Counted from the stretch's first letter, positions 15,735-24,277 are shown. The stretch is DNA of 35,281 nucleotides from JBBRZF01 sp038236965 (GCA_038236965.1 JBBRZF010000013.1:1-35281); one strand, 5' to 3'. Notes: generated by a model not told the origin, from the sequence alone. Translations and numbers: made by a program.

Positions 15735-17063
15735 TTAGGGATAGATCTTGTGCAACATGCGGGGAAAGGGAATGGTCTCGCGGACATGTTCCAGACCGCA
15801 GATCCAGGCCACGGCTCGCTCGATACCCATTCCGAATCCAGCGTGCGGCACGCCGCCAAACTTGCGCAGATCCAGGTACCACTTGAATGCGTCTTCCGGC
15901 AGATCGTGCTCGTGTATTCGCTGCAACAGTTTTTCGTAGCTGCCCATACGCTGCGAGCCGCCGATGATCTCGCCGTATCCCTCGGGCGCCAGCACATCCA
16001 CGCAGAGCGCGACGTCGGGACGCTGCGGATCGGGCTCCATGTAAAAGGCCTTCACCACCGTGGGATAACGATGGATCATGACTGGGCGGTCGAACTTGGA
16101 GGAGATGTAGGTCTCGTCGGGAGAGCCGAAATCGCCGCCCCACTCGAAGCGGTTTTCAATGTCGCCCTTGGCGTGTCCCTCTTGCAGCATCTTCACGGCA
16201 TCGTCGTAGGAAATGCGCGGGAAGGGCGTATCGATTTTTTCCAGTTTCTCGACATCGCGTCCGACGATAACGAGATCGGCGCGACGCTTTGCCAGAACGC
16301 GCTTCACGATGAAGGTGATGAACTGCTCGGCCAAGGCCATGATGTCGTCCAATTCAGCGTAGGCGACTTCCGGTTCCACCATCCAGAACTCGGTGAGGTG
16401 GCGGCGGGTCTTCGATTTTTCTGCGCGGAAGGTCGGCCCAAAGCTATAGACCTTGCCCAGCGCCATGGCCGTGGCTTCGATGTAAAGCTGGCCCGACTGC
16501 GTGAGGTAAGCCTCTTCGTCGAAGTACTGCACAGGGAAGAGGGTGCTGGTACCTTCGCAGGCTGCCGGAGTCAGGATGGGCGGATCGGTCAGGGTGAATC
16601 CGCGCTCGTCGAAGAAGTCGCGAGCGGCCTTCACGATCTCCGCGCGTATGCGCAGGATGGAGGCCTGGCGGGTGGAACGCACCCAGAGATGGCGATGCTC
16701 CATGAGGAAATCGACGCCGTGTTCCTTTAGCGATATGGGATACGGTTCGTCGTCGGGCACACGCTGGACTACCTGCACGTTGATGACATCGAGTTCGTAG
16801 CCGCCGGGAGCGCGCTGGTCGGCGCGAACCTTTCCGGAGACGATGACGCTGGATTCCTGCGTGAGGTTCTTCAGGGCCTCGAAGACGTCAGGCGTAACGG
16901 CGTTCTTGGGCACCACGCCCTGAATCATTCCGCTGCCATCGCGAAAGATGGGGAACAGGAGTTTGCCGCTGGCGCGCGAGTTGTAGAGCCAGCCGCGGAT
17001 GGTGACTTCCTGGCCTTCGTGCTTGCCGATTTCCGAGATAGTGCTGACAGGTGCTGCTTCCAT
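15735..17063 (-). CDS. asnS: Asparaginyl-tRNA synthetase
   Basis: 442 residues. Class IIb synthetase charging tRNA-Asn in the cytoplasm. The N-terminal OB-fold is visible ('VTIRGWLYNSRASGKLLFPIFRDGSG'), then motif 2 'FGPTFRAEKSKTRRHLTEFWMVE' region and motif 3 'GFGMGIERAVAWI' near the C terminus. 'YGEIIGGSQRM' is the AsnRS form; AspRS enzymes have a different segment there. E. coli AsnRS is 466 residues. Start ATG 17063 (MEAAPVSTISEI). A direct AsnRS means Asn-tRNA need not be made by the amidotransferase route, although both can coexist in a genome. Confidence 0.95.
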   Translation of the reverse strand: MEAAPVSTISEIGKHEGQEVTIRGWLYNSRASGKLLFPIFRDGSGMIQGVVPKNAVTPDVFEALKNLTQESSVIVSGKVRADQRAPGGYELDVINVQVVQRVPDDEPYPISLKEHGVDFLMEHRHLWVRSTRQASILRIRAEIVKAARDFFDERGFTLTDPPILTPAACEGTSTLFPVQYFDEEAYLTQSGQLYIEATAMALGKVYSFGPTFRAEKSKTRRHLTEFWMVEPEVAYAELDDIMALAEQFITFIVKRVLAKRRADLVIVGRDVEKLEKIDTPFPRISYDDAVKMLQEGHAKGDIENRFEWGGDFGSPDETYISSKFDRPVMIHRYPTVVKAFYMEPDPQRPDVALCVDVLAPEGYGEIIGGSQRMGSYEKLLQRIHEHDLPEDAFKWYLDLRKFGGVPHAGFGMGIERAVAWICGLEHVRETIPFPRMLHKIYP

Positions 17064-17208
17064 AATTGCTTATCCAGATGACGTCGGTCTGCCCGCGGAT
17101 TCAGCGGGCGGGTAAAGCGTAATCCCTGATTGTAGCGGAGAGGAGCGGTATCGGGCGAGGGAGCCTATTCGGAGGGGGAGTATGATGGCCGCGAAAAAGG
17201 AGCCAGGA

Positions 17209-17424
17209 ATGCAAATCGGCGAAGTGCCATTCGGAGTTATCGATTGGGATGCGTTGCCCGCGACCGAACACACGGGGCTTAGCGGGGTGGCGACGGGGCT
17301 GTATCCCACTTTTCGCACGCGGACATTGCCCAATTCTACCAGGACGGCCGAACCTTCCAGATGACCTACAAGGCCGACCACTGGTGCCTTCGGGGAACAC
17401 GGCGCGACATTGTTCATCGTTGAT
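17209..17424 (+). pseudogene. Decayed DHCW-motif cupin gene (frameshifts and internal loss)
   Basis: ATG 17209 follows a good GGAG site and begins MQIGEVPFGVIDWDALPATE, the N-terminal pattern I associate with small DHCW-motif cupin-fold proteins of about 110 residues. The same frame soon loses similarity and stops at 17362-17364. Another frame then reads 'QDGRTFQMTYKADHW' (about 17340-17384), like the family's C-terminal 'DGRTF...SYQVAD', and the first frame resumes as 'FGEHGATLFIVD' ending at the TGA 17422-17424. Only 72 codons span what should be about 110, so the middle cupin strands are missing. Read as a pseudogene with an internal deletion and compensating shifts. The family is recalled, not searched. 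Confidence 0.6.
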
Positions 17425-17452
17425 TGATTCAGGGCTGGATAGGCGCGCGGGA

Positions 17453-18442
17453 TTACATCAGTTGAGGAACGTTGATAGGCGGCAGCACTTCGCAGATAGC
17501 GCGGATGGCGAGCTGCTGTGGGGCCGTCAGGTCCACAAATTCAAAGCCATACTGAGTTCCTGAGCGGCGGCGAACTGTTGCGCGAAGCGCGAGCATTTCA
17601 TCCGCGTTGGGCAGGCGGAAATCCAGCGTGACCATCTCGCCGGGCTGAAGATCCTGTTCAAGCACGGCAGCCATTCCGGTTTCGTTCAAGTCCGTGGAGC
17701 GTCCAGCGATGCTCAACGGGAGCCCATCCCTGAATACTTTCACCTCGATGGCCAAGCGTATTGCGAAACGCGAACTGGCGCGCGCCAAGGGCCATTTGAG
17801 TCGTGTCGCGGGACCGATCATCTCCTCGATGGTCGCTAACAGTTTCTGGCGTGGTTCGCCTTTGTGGACAAAGGCGTCCGTCAACGCGAGTACGGGTTCC
17901 GGGATGGTGCTGGAGTAAATCGAGAGCAGGATGATCTTCGTTCCAGGAAGGTTCAGCTTGATGGCCTCGACGAGTTCGCCGCAATCAAGATCGTAGAGCG
18001 GATAGTCGAGGATGACGGCGTCAAACGGGTAGTTTCGCAGTAGATCGACGGCTCCGCGTCCGCTATTTGCGCACTCGATCTCGTAGCCAGCGGCTTCCAT
18101 GATTCCTCGGCGAAGTTCGACTTCGAACTCTTGGTCGTCAACGTACGGCAGCCGTTTCTTCTGGCTCGTGCCGACCTCGATGCATTTCAAGCCAATCTCA
18201 CCTTCCCGGTCGGTGCCAGTTTCGCCGACCCATAAAACCTCGAAGCGGGCCTTGCGGTTAGCTAGTTGAACGGAGAGGATGGAGCCGGGCTCAAGCTCGA
18301 AGGTGATGCCGGAGATGCGGGCACCTCCGCTAGAAATGTCGAGAGTCCTGGCTTGCTGAGTGAACGCACGCCCACGACAATCCAGCCCGGAAACCAAGGC
18401 TGAGATCTGCAGGGAAATGCGTTGCTCTCGACGGTAGCCCAT
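17453..18442 (-). CDS. PilZ-REC-PilZ regulatory protein
   Basis: 329 residues from ATG 18442 (a TTG two codons earlier is possible). Three domains. First PilZ at about 4-95, with RREQR (R4..R8) and DISSGG (D35, S37, G40), both canonical c-di-GMP contacts. Receiver domain at about 99-210, with acidic pair D102/D103, phospho-acceptor D146 in VILDYP, S174 and K194, so all key residues are present. Second PilZ at about 222-320, with RFAIR (R225..R229) and DLNETG (Asn in place of the usual Ser). There is no DNA-binding or enzymatic output domain. It could combine phosphorelay input with c-di-GMP sensing. No histidine kinase is adjacent. Confidence 0.88.
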   Translation of the reverse strand: MGYRREQRISLQISALVSGLDCRGRAFTQQARTLDISSGGARISGITFELEPGSILSVQLANRKARFEVLWVGETGTDREGEIGLKCIEVGTSQKKRLPYVDDQEFEVELRRGIMEAAGYEIECANSGRGAVDLLRNYPFDAVILDYPLYDLDCGELVEAIKLNLPGTKIILLSIYSSTIPEPVLALTDAFVHKGEPRQKLLATIEEMIGPATRLKWPLARASSRFAIRLAIEVKVFRDGLPLSIAGRSTDLNETGMAAVLEQDLQPGEMVTLDFRLPNADEMLALRATVRRRSGTQYGFEFVDLTAPQQLAIRAICEVLPPINVPQLM

Positions 18443-18544
18443 CGGCAAGATGATACGAAATCACTTGGGCTACGCCAGTTACCGCCGTAACCGGTGACGT
18501 TCAAGCGCCGGCGGCACGGAAAGCTGACACTGCGCCTCGAGGGT

Positions 18545-18799
18545 CTACGGCCACTCGCGGCCGGATTTTTGCGGCTCAGGACGTGGATTCTGCGAGGCAG
18601 CAGAATACATGCCGGTTGTCGCCGGTGCGCTGGCTAACGACACTGCTGGAGCGCTAAAAGGCTGGTTGGGTTTTCCGTTGGCAGGCTGCTCCGGTTCTTC
18701 TGCGAGCATTGCCAAAACGGTGCGAATGGCCTCGATGTCTTGCTCAAGACGCTTCACCGAGAGTTCTTTCTGTCTGAGAAGGTCGTGAAGGTTATTCAT
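18545..18799 (-). CDS. Small coiled-coil protein, function unknown
   Basis: 84 residues from ATG 18799 (MNNLHDLLRQKELSVKRLEQ); a GGA-rich stretch lies about eight bases upstream. The first 35 residues form a heptad-like helix (L-x3-L-x2-I pattern), and the rest is Pro/Ala/Ser-rich and probably disordered. I do not recognise a named family; short proteins with this kind of N terminus seem common in acidobacteria (memory, not checked). It has its own candidate promoter. Frame and helix pattern support it as real. Confidence 0.65.
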   Translation of the reverse strand: MNNLHDLLRQKELSVKRLEQDIEAIRTVLAMLAEEPEQPANGKPNQPFSAPAVSLASAPATTGMYSAASQNPRPEPQKSGREWP

Positions 18800-18819
18800 G
18801 TATTTTCCAGTGTTGGTGC

Positions 18820-18847
18820 AATATATCAACTACTTAGCGAAATTCAA
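18820..18847 (-). promoter_or_regulatory. Candidate promoter of the small coiled-coil gene
   Basis: Minus strand TTGAAT (18847-18842), a 16-base spacer and TATATT (18825-18820), 20 bases upstream of the ATG at 18799. The local sequence is A+T-rich in an otherwise G+C-rich region. Confidence 0.45.
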
Positions 18848-18865
18848 CATACATTTTTGCGGGAC

Positions 18866-19708
18866 TCAAATTCCTGCGCTATCCAGTTTCCTAAATGCGT
18901 CCTGCATCTTTCCGGGCACGAGCTTGCCGAATTCGGGATCGCCTTCCGGGTGGCCTGCGGTTTCCAGCAGCAGGGGTGGAGCTTGCGGGGCGGTTCGCAA
19001 TAGACGCATCGCCAGATCCCAATCGATGTTGCCCTCTCCCGGCCAGAGGTGCGAGTCGCGGTCCTTCAGATTGTCATGGATATGCGTGGTGCGGATGTGG
19101 TCTTTCAGGCGGTCGAAGCTTGGCTCCACGCCATCCATCAGGTGCGCGTGTCCTACGTCGAAGCAGACGTGTATGTCTTCGAAGTGTCCGACGTGAATGA
19201 ATTCCAGGAGGCGTTCGGGAGTCGAAAGTTCGTTGGGAATGTTCTCTATGCAGATGCGCACGCCGAGCGGTTTGGCGAAGGCGTTCAGATGTTCGAGCGA
19301 GGTCAGGACGGCATCGAACTTGTGGTCGCTGAAATCTTCGCCGCCGTTGCCGATGTGCTGCACCAGGTAGCGGAAGGGAATCTTCTCGGCCACTTCGATG
19401 GAGCGTTTGATCTCATCCATGGCCTCGATAAGGCCCTTGCGGTCGATGCAGGCGATGTTGATGGCGGGCGTTCCGCTGCGTCCCCAATCGAGGTCGGGGA
19501 ACATGGGCGAGTGAAGGGAGTGCAATTCGACGTTGTTGCCCTTGAACCAGGATGCGATCTCGCGCACATGTTGGGGGTTGGTGTAATCAAAGTGTCCGCG
19601 TGCGCAGAATATTTCGATGGCCTGCGCGCCACCCCGCGTGAGTTCGTCGAGCAAGCCGGGATGCAGGCGCTCGCGCACATGCACATAGGTTGACATTGCT
19701 TTCAGCAT
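18866..19708 (-). CDS. Sugar phosphate isomerase/epimerase-family protein (AP endonuclease 2 TIM barrel)
   Basis: 280 residues. A xylose-isomerase-like TIM barrel: 'GAQAIEIFCARGHFDYTNP' near the N terminus, 'VQHIGNGGEDF', 'ICIENIPNE' with a metal-binding Glu, 'VCFDVGHAHLMDG' with the Asp/His pair, and 'THIHDN' with a His metal ligand. Members isomerise or epimerise sugars or act on inositol derivatives; the substrate is not predictable. The start at 19708 overlaps the stop of the gamma-glutamyltranspeptidase gene (TGATG), indicating co-translation. A second ATG four codons in (MSTYVHVRERL) is an alternative start. Confidence 0.85.
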   Translation of the reverse strand: MLKAMSTYVHVRERLHPGLLDELTRGGAQAIEIFCARGHFDYTNPQHVREIASWFKGNNVELHSLHSPMFPDLDWGRSGTPAINIACIDRKGLIEAMDEIKRSIEVAEKIPFRYLVQHIGNGGEDFSDHKFDAVLTSLEHLNAFAKPLGVRICIENIPNELSTPERLLEFIHVGHFEDIHVCFDVGHAHLMDGVEPSFDRLKDHIRTTHIHDNLKDRDSHLWPGEGNIDWDLAMRLLRTAPQAPPLLLETAGHPEGDPEFGKLVPGKMQDAFRKLDSAGI

Positions 19709-21429
19709 CAGTAGCCCATTGCCTTTCCGTTATTGCGTGCGTCGGTTGCGCCGAGGCGTTCCTGGGTTTTCAAATCGATAGCGATACACTCGGCGTCGCC
19801 CCAATAATTTTTCAGTACCAGTTTATGCCCGCGCTGCTGCAGCAGCGAAATCGTATCGGGGGATAGTCCCATGCGTTCGATGCTCGCGGAATCGGGAAGC
19901 CATTGATGGTGGAAGCGCGGCGCGTTCACCGCTTCCTGAATGTTCAAGCCGTAGTCCACCACACCCATGAGGACATTTGCAACCGTAGTGATGATAGTAG
20001 GCCCGCCGGGCGATCCCAGTACGAGAAACAGTTTGCCATCTTTGGTCACGATGGTCGGCGTCATTGCCGAGAGCGGACGCTTGTTGGGGCCGACGGCGTT
20101 GGCCGGGCCTTGGATCAGGCCATAACCGTTGGGGACGCCCTGTTTGGCGGCGAAGTCGTCCATCTCGTCGTTCAGCAGGAAGCCGAGTCCGGAGGCGGTG
20201 ACGCGCGAGCCAAAGCTGTCGTTCAAGGTGTAAGTCACGGAGACGGCGGTTCCGGCTTCGTCCACCACGGAATAGTGGGTTGTGTGTTCCGGCTCGCGAA
20301 TGGGTTGCGTGCGAAGCGTCGCGTGGGTATCGAGGTCGGCGAAGGATGGGCGATGCAGGTCCGTGCTGGGCGAGGCTTTTAGGGGATCGATGGACTCGCG
20401 CCATTGGGCTGCGTATCTTTTGTCGATGAGCTGGGCAACGGGGATAGGCGAGAAATCGGGATCGCCGAGAAATTCCGCGCGGTCCATGAAAGCCCTGCGA
20501 AAGGCTTCCAGCGTGAGGTGCATGGATTGGGCCGAGCGCGAACCCAATCGCGCAAGGTCGTAGGCTTCCAGCATGTTCAGCGTTTCAATCAGGGCGATGC
20601 CGCCCGAAGACGGCGGAGGCGCGCTGAGGATTTCGTATCCGCGATAGGTGCCGCGCACGGGTTGCCGCTCGACGACGTTATAGGCGGCGAGGTCCTGCTC
20701 CGTGACGAGGCCGCCCCCTTTTTGTATGGCTGCGGCGAGTTCGCGAGCAAGTGCGCCCTTGTAGAAGTCGTCCGGATTTTGTGCGATGCGCTCCAGGGTG
20801 CGCGCCAGTTCTGGCTGCTTCAGCAGCTCTCCCTGCTGATAGAAATTACCGTCGCGCTGAAACAGTCGTTTGGAATCGGGGTAGTCGCCGAGGTGCGAAT
20901 CGTGCAAGTCGCGTGCGTCTTCGTAGCTGAGGACGAACCCATTGCGCGCCAGGTCGATGGCTGGCTGCATGACGCGGGCCAGCGAGAGCTTGCCCCACTT
21001 TTTCTGCGCGTGCACCAGTCCGGCGACGGAGCCGGGTACGCCGACCGCCTTGTATCCGTACAGGCTCAAGTCTTCGAGGACGTTGCCATCCTTGTCGAGA
21101 TACATGTCCCGGGTAGCGCGGGCGGGAGCCTTTTCGCGGAAGTCGAGAAAGGTGGTCTTTCCGTCGGGGAAGCGCACCAGGAGGAATCCTCCGCCGCCAA
21201 TGTTGCCCGCCTGAGGATGCACCACGGCCAGTGCGAATCCGGTTGCGACGGCGGCATCGATGGCGTTGCCGCCCTGACGCATTATGTCGACGCCGATGCG
21301 CGTAGCCGCCTCGTGTACGGTGGCCACCATCACCTTCTGTCCGTGTGCGGGACGCAGAGGCGCGGCGAACAGCGATGTACTCAAAAAGAGAAGGAGGTAG
21401 ATAGAAAGCCGAAAATATTTGCGATTCAT
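19708..21429 (-). CDS. ggt: Gamma-glutamyltranspeptidase
   Basis: 573 residues. The signal peptide (MNRKYFRLSIYLLLFLSTSLFAA) exports it to the periplasm, where the family cleaves gamma-glutamyl bonds of glutathione and related compounds. It matures by self-cleavage before the Thr of HTTHYSVVD, here Thr383, which becomes the catalytic N terminus of the small subunit. Also visible: 'GGNAIDAAVATGFALAVV' (53-70), 'GNIGGGGF' (75-82), 'PPPSSGGIAL' (271-280), and 'PLSAMTPTIV' plus 'GSPGGPTIITT' forming the small-subunit active-site loop. Length matches E. coli Ggt (580). It is followed without gap by a TIM-barrel gene, so the two are likely co-expressed. Confidence 0.96.
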   Translation of the reverse strand: MNRKYFRLSIYLLLFLSTSLFAAPLRPAHGQKVMVATVHEAATRIGVDIMRQGGNAIDAAVATGFALAVVHPQAGNIGGGGFLLVRFPDGKTTFLDFREKAPARATRDMYLDKDGNVLEDLSLYGYKAVGVPGSVAGLVHAQKKWGKLSLARVMQPAIDLARNGFVLSYEDARDLHDSHLGDYPDSKRLFQRDGNFYQQGELLKQPELARTLERIAQNPDDFYKGALARELAAAIQKGGGLVTEQDLAAYNVVERQPVRGTYRGYEILSAPPPSSGGIALIETLNMLEAYDLARLGSRSAQSMHLTLEAFRRAFMDRAEFLGDPDFSPIPVAQLIDKRYAAQWRESIDPLKASPSTDLHRPSFADLDTHATLRTQPIREPEHTTHYSVVDEAGTAVSVTYTLNDSFGSRVTASGLGFLLNDEMDDFAAKQGVPNGYGLIQGPANAVGPNKRPLSAMTPTIVTKDGKLFLVLGSPGGPTIITTVANVLMGVVDYGLNIQEAVNAPRFHHQWLPDSASIERMGLSPDTISLLQQRGHKLVLKNYWGDAECIAIDLKTQERLGATDARNNGKAMGY

Positions 21430-21774
21430 AACGGGGACCCGTCAGATGTGGAGATGAGGCTAGCGCGCACCGGCGAGAACGTCAAACTTTGCTTCTGCGG
21501 GCTTGCTTCGCAAGAAAGTACAGTGTTGAGAAAGGTGCTTGTTTCTGGGCAGGTTGCGTTGTTTCGTTGCTGGTGCATATACTTAAATGTTTGCGTCAGC
21601 CCCAGTAGGGGCCAGACTACAAGCGCTTTCGTGATAGAGCCGTTCCGAATCTTCGGGATGCATCGTGCGAGGGAGCTTGCGACCGCCCCATTACGCACTC
21701 CTGGGTGAGGAGTCGAACTGGCCAATTTCTGCGCCGGGGGCGCCGTGATGCTGCAGAATTTATTCGGAGATGGA
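21430..21774. other. 345-base divergent intergenic region, no gene seen
   Basis: Lies between divergent ggt and gdhA. It holds several short hairpins, including gcccc-agta-ggggc (21599-21612) and actcct-gggtg-aggagt (21697-21713), but I recognise no riboswitch class and no tRNA. No convincing coding frame is seen on either strand. Confidence 0.6.
21767..21770 (+). promoter_or_regulatory. gdhA: Ribosome-binding site fixing the gdhA start
   Basis: GGAG lies four bases before ATG 21775 and selects it over the in-frame start ten codons upstream, which has no such site and adds residues that look non-conserved. Confidence 0.6.
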
Positions 21775-23037
21775 ATGACGAACGTTCTTCACACGGAAAC
21801 AAATCCCTGGGAATCTCAGGCGGCGCGCTTCGATTTCGCTGCGCAAAAACTCAATCTTGACGAGGGTCTCTGGAAGATTCTCAGCACCTCTACCCGCGAG
21901 ATCACCGTTCATATCCCGGTGATGATGGACAACGGCAAGCTTGATGTCATGACCGGATACCGCGTGCAACACTCCATCGCTCGTGGTCCGGCGAAGGGTG
22001 GCGTGCGCTACTCGCCCGACGTAAACCTGGACGAAGTTCGCGCGCTGGCGGCGTGGATGACATGGAAGTGCGCGGTGGTGAACATCCCCTTCGGTGGCGC
22101 CAAGGGCGGCATCATTTGCGACCCGAAGAAGATGTCGCAGGGTGAACTGGAGCGCATGACCCGTCGCTACACGTCGGAACTGATCGAATTCATAGGACCG
22201 GAAAAAGACGTGCCCGCGCCCGACATGAATACCAACGAACAGACCATGGCATGGATGATGGACACCTACTCCATGCACATGCGCCAGACGGTGACGGCGG
22301 TCGTGACCGGCAAACCGCTGAACATAGGCGGTTCGCGCGGACGTCGCGAGGCGACCGGGCGCGGCGTGATGATCGTGGCCAACGAAGCGCTGAAGAAGCT
22401 GGGACGCAAGCCTGAAGATACGCGCGTTGTGGTGCAGGGCTTTGGCAACGTGGGATCGAACGCCGCAATCCTCATGCATTCCCACGGCTACAAGATCGTC
22501 GGCATCGGCGAATGGGACGGCGGACTTCACAACGCCAATGGCATCGACATCGACGCGCTTTCTGAATATCGCCAGCGCAATGGCACCATCCACGGCTTTG
22601 AAGGCGCGGAGAGGGCGGAAACCAGCGACTTGCTGATCTCCGATTGCGACGTGCTCGTTCCGGCAGCAACGGAAAACGTGATCACCAGCAGGAACGCTGA
22701 CCAGATCAAAGCGAAGATACTTGTGGAAGGCGCCAACGGGCCGACCACATCGCAAGCCGATGACATTCTCCAGGGCAACGGTGTCTTCGTCGTTCCCGAC
22801 ATTCTTGCGAATGCCGGCGGCGTCACCACCTCGTACTTCGAGTGGGTGCAGGATCGCCAGGGATATTTCTGGAAAGAAGACGTGGTCAACGAGCAGTTGG
22901 AACACATCATGGTTTCGTCGTTCGAAGATGTGATCCGCTATGCGGAGACGCACGGAGTCAACAACCGCATCGCCGCTTACATGCTGGCGATCGACCGCGT
23001 GGGCGGAGCCATTCGTCAGCGCGGAATCTACGCGTAG
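21775..23037 (+). CDS. gdhA: Glutamate (Glu/Leu/Phe/Val family) dehydrogenase
   Basis: 420 residues from ATG 21775. Interconverts glutamate and 2-oxoglutarate plus ammonia with NAD(P). Visible: substrate region 'RGPAKGGVRYSPDV', catalytic-lysine motif 'PFGGAKGGI', 'PAPDMNTNEQTMAWMMDTY', Rossmann motif 'VVVQGFGNVGS', then 'PAATENVI' and 'VEGANGPTT'. Length and motifs fit the small hexameric GDH type. Coenzyme preference cannot be called confidently by eye. It is followed by a strong intrinsic terminator, so it is probably monocistronic. Arginase and Ggt nearby also feed glutamate pools. Confidence 0.95.
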   Translation: MTNVLHTETNPWESQAARFDFAAQKLNLDEGLWKILSTSTREITVHIPVMMDNGKLDVMTGYRVQHSIARGPAKGGVRYSPDVNLDEVRALAAWMTWKCAVVNIPFGGAKGGIICDPKKMSQGELERMTRRYTSELIEFIGPEKDVPAPDMNTNEQTMAWMMDTYSMHMRQTVTAVVTGKPLNIGGSRGRREATGRGVMIVANEALKKLGRKPEDTRVVVQGFGNVGSNAAILMHSHGYKIVGIGEWDGGLHNANGIDIDALSEYRQRNGTIHGFEGAERAETSDLLISDCDVLVPAATENVITSRNADQIKAKILVEGANGPTTSQADDILQGNGVFVVPDILANAGGVTTSYFEWVQDRQGYFWKEDVVNEQLEHIMVSSFEDVIRYAETHGVNNRIAAYMLAIDRVGGAIRQRGIYA

Positions 23038-23058
23038 AACGTTTCATGGAAAATCAGA

Positions 23059-23084
23059 AGGGCGGCCTCGCGGTCGCCCTTTTT
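23059..23084 (+). terminator. Intrinsic terminator of gdhA
   Basis: agggcggcc, loop tcgc, ggtcgccct, then tttt: a nine-pair stem with one G-U, 21 bases after the stop. Confidence 0.9.
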
Positions 23085-23142
23085 GATTGCTTGATTGAAG
23101 GTCACTGCGGCGTGAGCGGAAGGAAGATGCTGAAGACACGAC

Positions 23143-23376
23143 TTAGGCGGCGACATCGAAATCCAAAGACTCCTGAATTGGTTCGGCGGTGCCCGGAGGC
23201 ACGATTACCGTGGCTTCGAAGCGTACGCGGTCTCCGCAGACGCGGCAGGAGGGGAAGACTTCGCCGGCCCGCAGAATCGCCTGGTGAGGCATTCTGTGGG
23301 CGTAGTGATGGACCCAGTAGGTGGTGGTCTGTGGCACTTGCTCGCCGGGTTTATTGCTGTTCCCGCTTATCAGCAT
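23143..23376 (-). CDS. Small CxxC protein, function unknown
   Basis: 77 residues from ATG 23376. The core 'TTYWVHHYAHRMPHQAILRA' is followed by a 'FPSCRVCGDRVRFE' segment carrying one CxxC pair, so it may bind zinc as a dimer or form half a zinc ribbon. The C-terminal 'QESLDFDVAA' is acidic. The upstream 230 bases are A+T-rich and contain two direct tgtatgcc words (about 23413 and 23442). Convergent with gdhA across the terminator. No specific family recognised. Confidence 0.65.
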   Translation of the reverse strand: MLISGNSNKPGEQVPQTTTYWVHHYAHRMPHQAILRAGEVFPSCRVCGDRVRFEATVIVPPGTAEPIQESLDFDVAA

Positions 23377-23547
23377 CTACTCTGCTTAGAATAGCTACTC
23401 ACGCTTTTAGTTGTATGCCAAAATAAATCTCTCTATTACTGGTGTATGCCTTGTACATCGAGTCGGCTGATTTTGCGGCTTGGGTTACCCGTTCAAGGAA
23501 ATAATTCAAAATGGATTTTCAATCTTGATATCTGTCACCGAGGAACA

Positions 23548-23576
23548 TTGATTTCGACAGTACCGTGGAGCATAAT
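23548..23576 (+). promoter_or_regulatory. Sigma70-like promoter of pgsA
   Basis: TTGATT (23548-23553), a 17-base spacer and CATAAT (23571-23576), about 35 bases upstream of the TTG start of pgsA. Confidence 0.5.
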
Positions 23577-23611
23577 CGTTCTCGCACAGTAATTTTCTAA
23601 TTGGCCGCCTG

Positions 23612-24265
23612 TTGAATCTGCCTAACTACATCACGATGACGCGGATTTTCTGCGTTCCTATCCTCATCTGGGTGCTTTCCAGCAATTACTTCCATGGTCC
23701 GAACGGGGAGAAGGAGATGGTGGCTTGCGCCCTCTTCATCCTTGCTTCCATCACGGATGGAGTGGATGGCTACCTTGCGCGTAAGCGCGGGCAGGTGACG
23801 ACGCTGGGTATGTTGCTGGACCCGCTTGCGGACAAATTGCTCATCGCCGGCGCCTTCATCACGCTGGTGCAGTTTGCGCCCGCGATAGTGCCGGCATGGA
23901 TGGCGGTGGTCATCATTGGACGGGAGTTCCTGGTCAGCGGGCTGCGCGCAATCGCGGCTCAAGAGGGATTCACCATTCAGGCCAGCGAATTGGGCAAGTT
24001 CAAGATGGTGGTGCAGATCGTTGCGGTGGTGGCCGTCATTCTGGCTCACAAATGGCAGTTCTGGGATTTCCGTCTGTTTGATTTTCCCGTACTGATCATC
24101 GCTCACACGGCCATCTGGTTCATGGTCGCCTTGTCGCTGATCTCCGCTTTCGATTACTTCAACGGCTTCTGGTCGAAGATCGATAAGCAGGTTGTACGCA
24201 GCCGCAAGCGCAGGGTCTTTGTATTGAACCGTCGTCGCAAGAACCACGATGCACCTGCCACCTGA
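23612..24265 (+). CDS. pgsA: CDP-diacylglycerol--glycerol-3-phosphate 3-phosphatidyltransferase
   Basis: 217 residues, starting at TTG 23612 (LNLPNYITMTRIF is the usual PgsA N terminus). Makes phosphatidylglycerol phosphate in the inner membrane. The CDP-alcohol phosphotransferase signature is complete: D49-x2-D52-G53-x2-A56-R57-x8-G66-x3-D70-x3-D74. About five hydrophobic segments are visible. A basic tail follows (KQVVRSRKRRVFVLNRRRK). The AMMECR1-domain gene starts 12 bases after the stop, so they are likely co-transcribed from the promoter at 23548. Confidence 0.94.
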   Translation: MNLPNYITMTRIFCVPILIWVLSSNYFHGPNGEKEMVACALFILASITDGVDGYLARKRGQVTTLGMLLDPLADKLLIAGAFITLVQFAPAIVPAWMAVVIIGREFLVSGLRAIAAQEGFTIQASELGKFKMVVQIVAVVAVILAHKWQFWDFRLFDFPVLIIAHTAIWFMVALSLISAFDYFNGFWSKIDKQVVRSRKRRVFVLNRRRKNHDAPAT

Positions 24266-24277
24266 ATCCAAAAGAAC

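Noticed and set aside
15417..16730. 437-codon plus-strand frame opposite arginase and asnS
   Set aside because: It crosses two genes and their gap with no family resemblance.
20404..21708. 434-codon plus-strand frame opposite ggt
   Set aside because: Ggt is certain on the minus strand; this frame shows no motif and only runs past the ggt start because stops are rare at this G+C.
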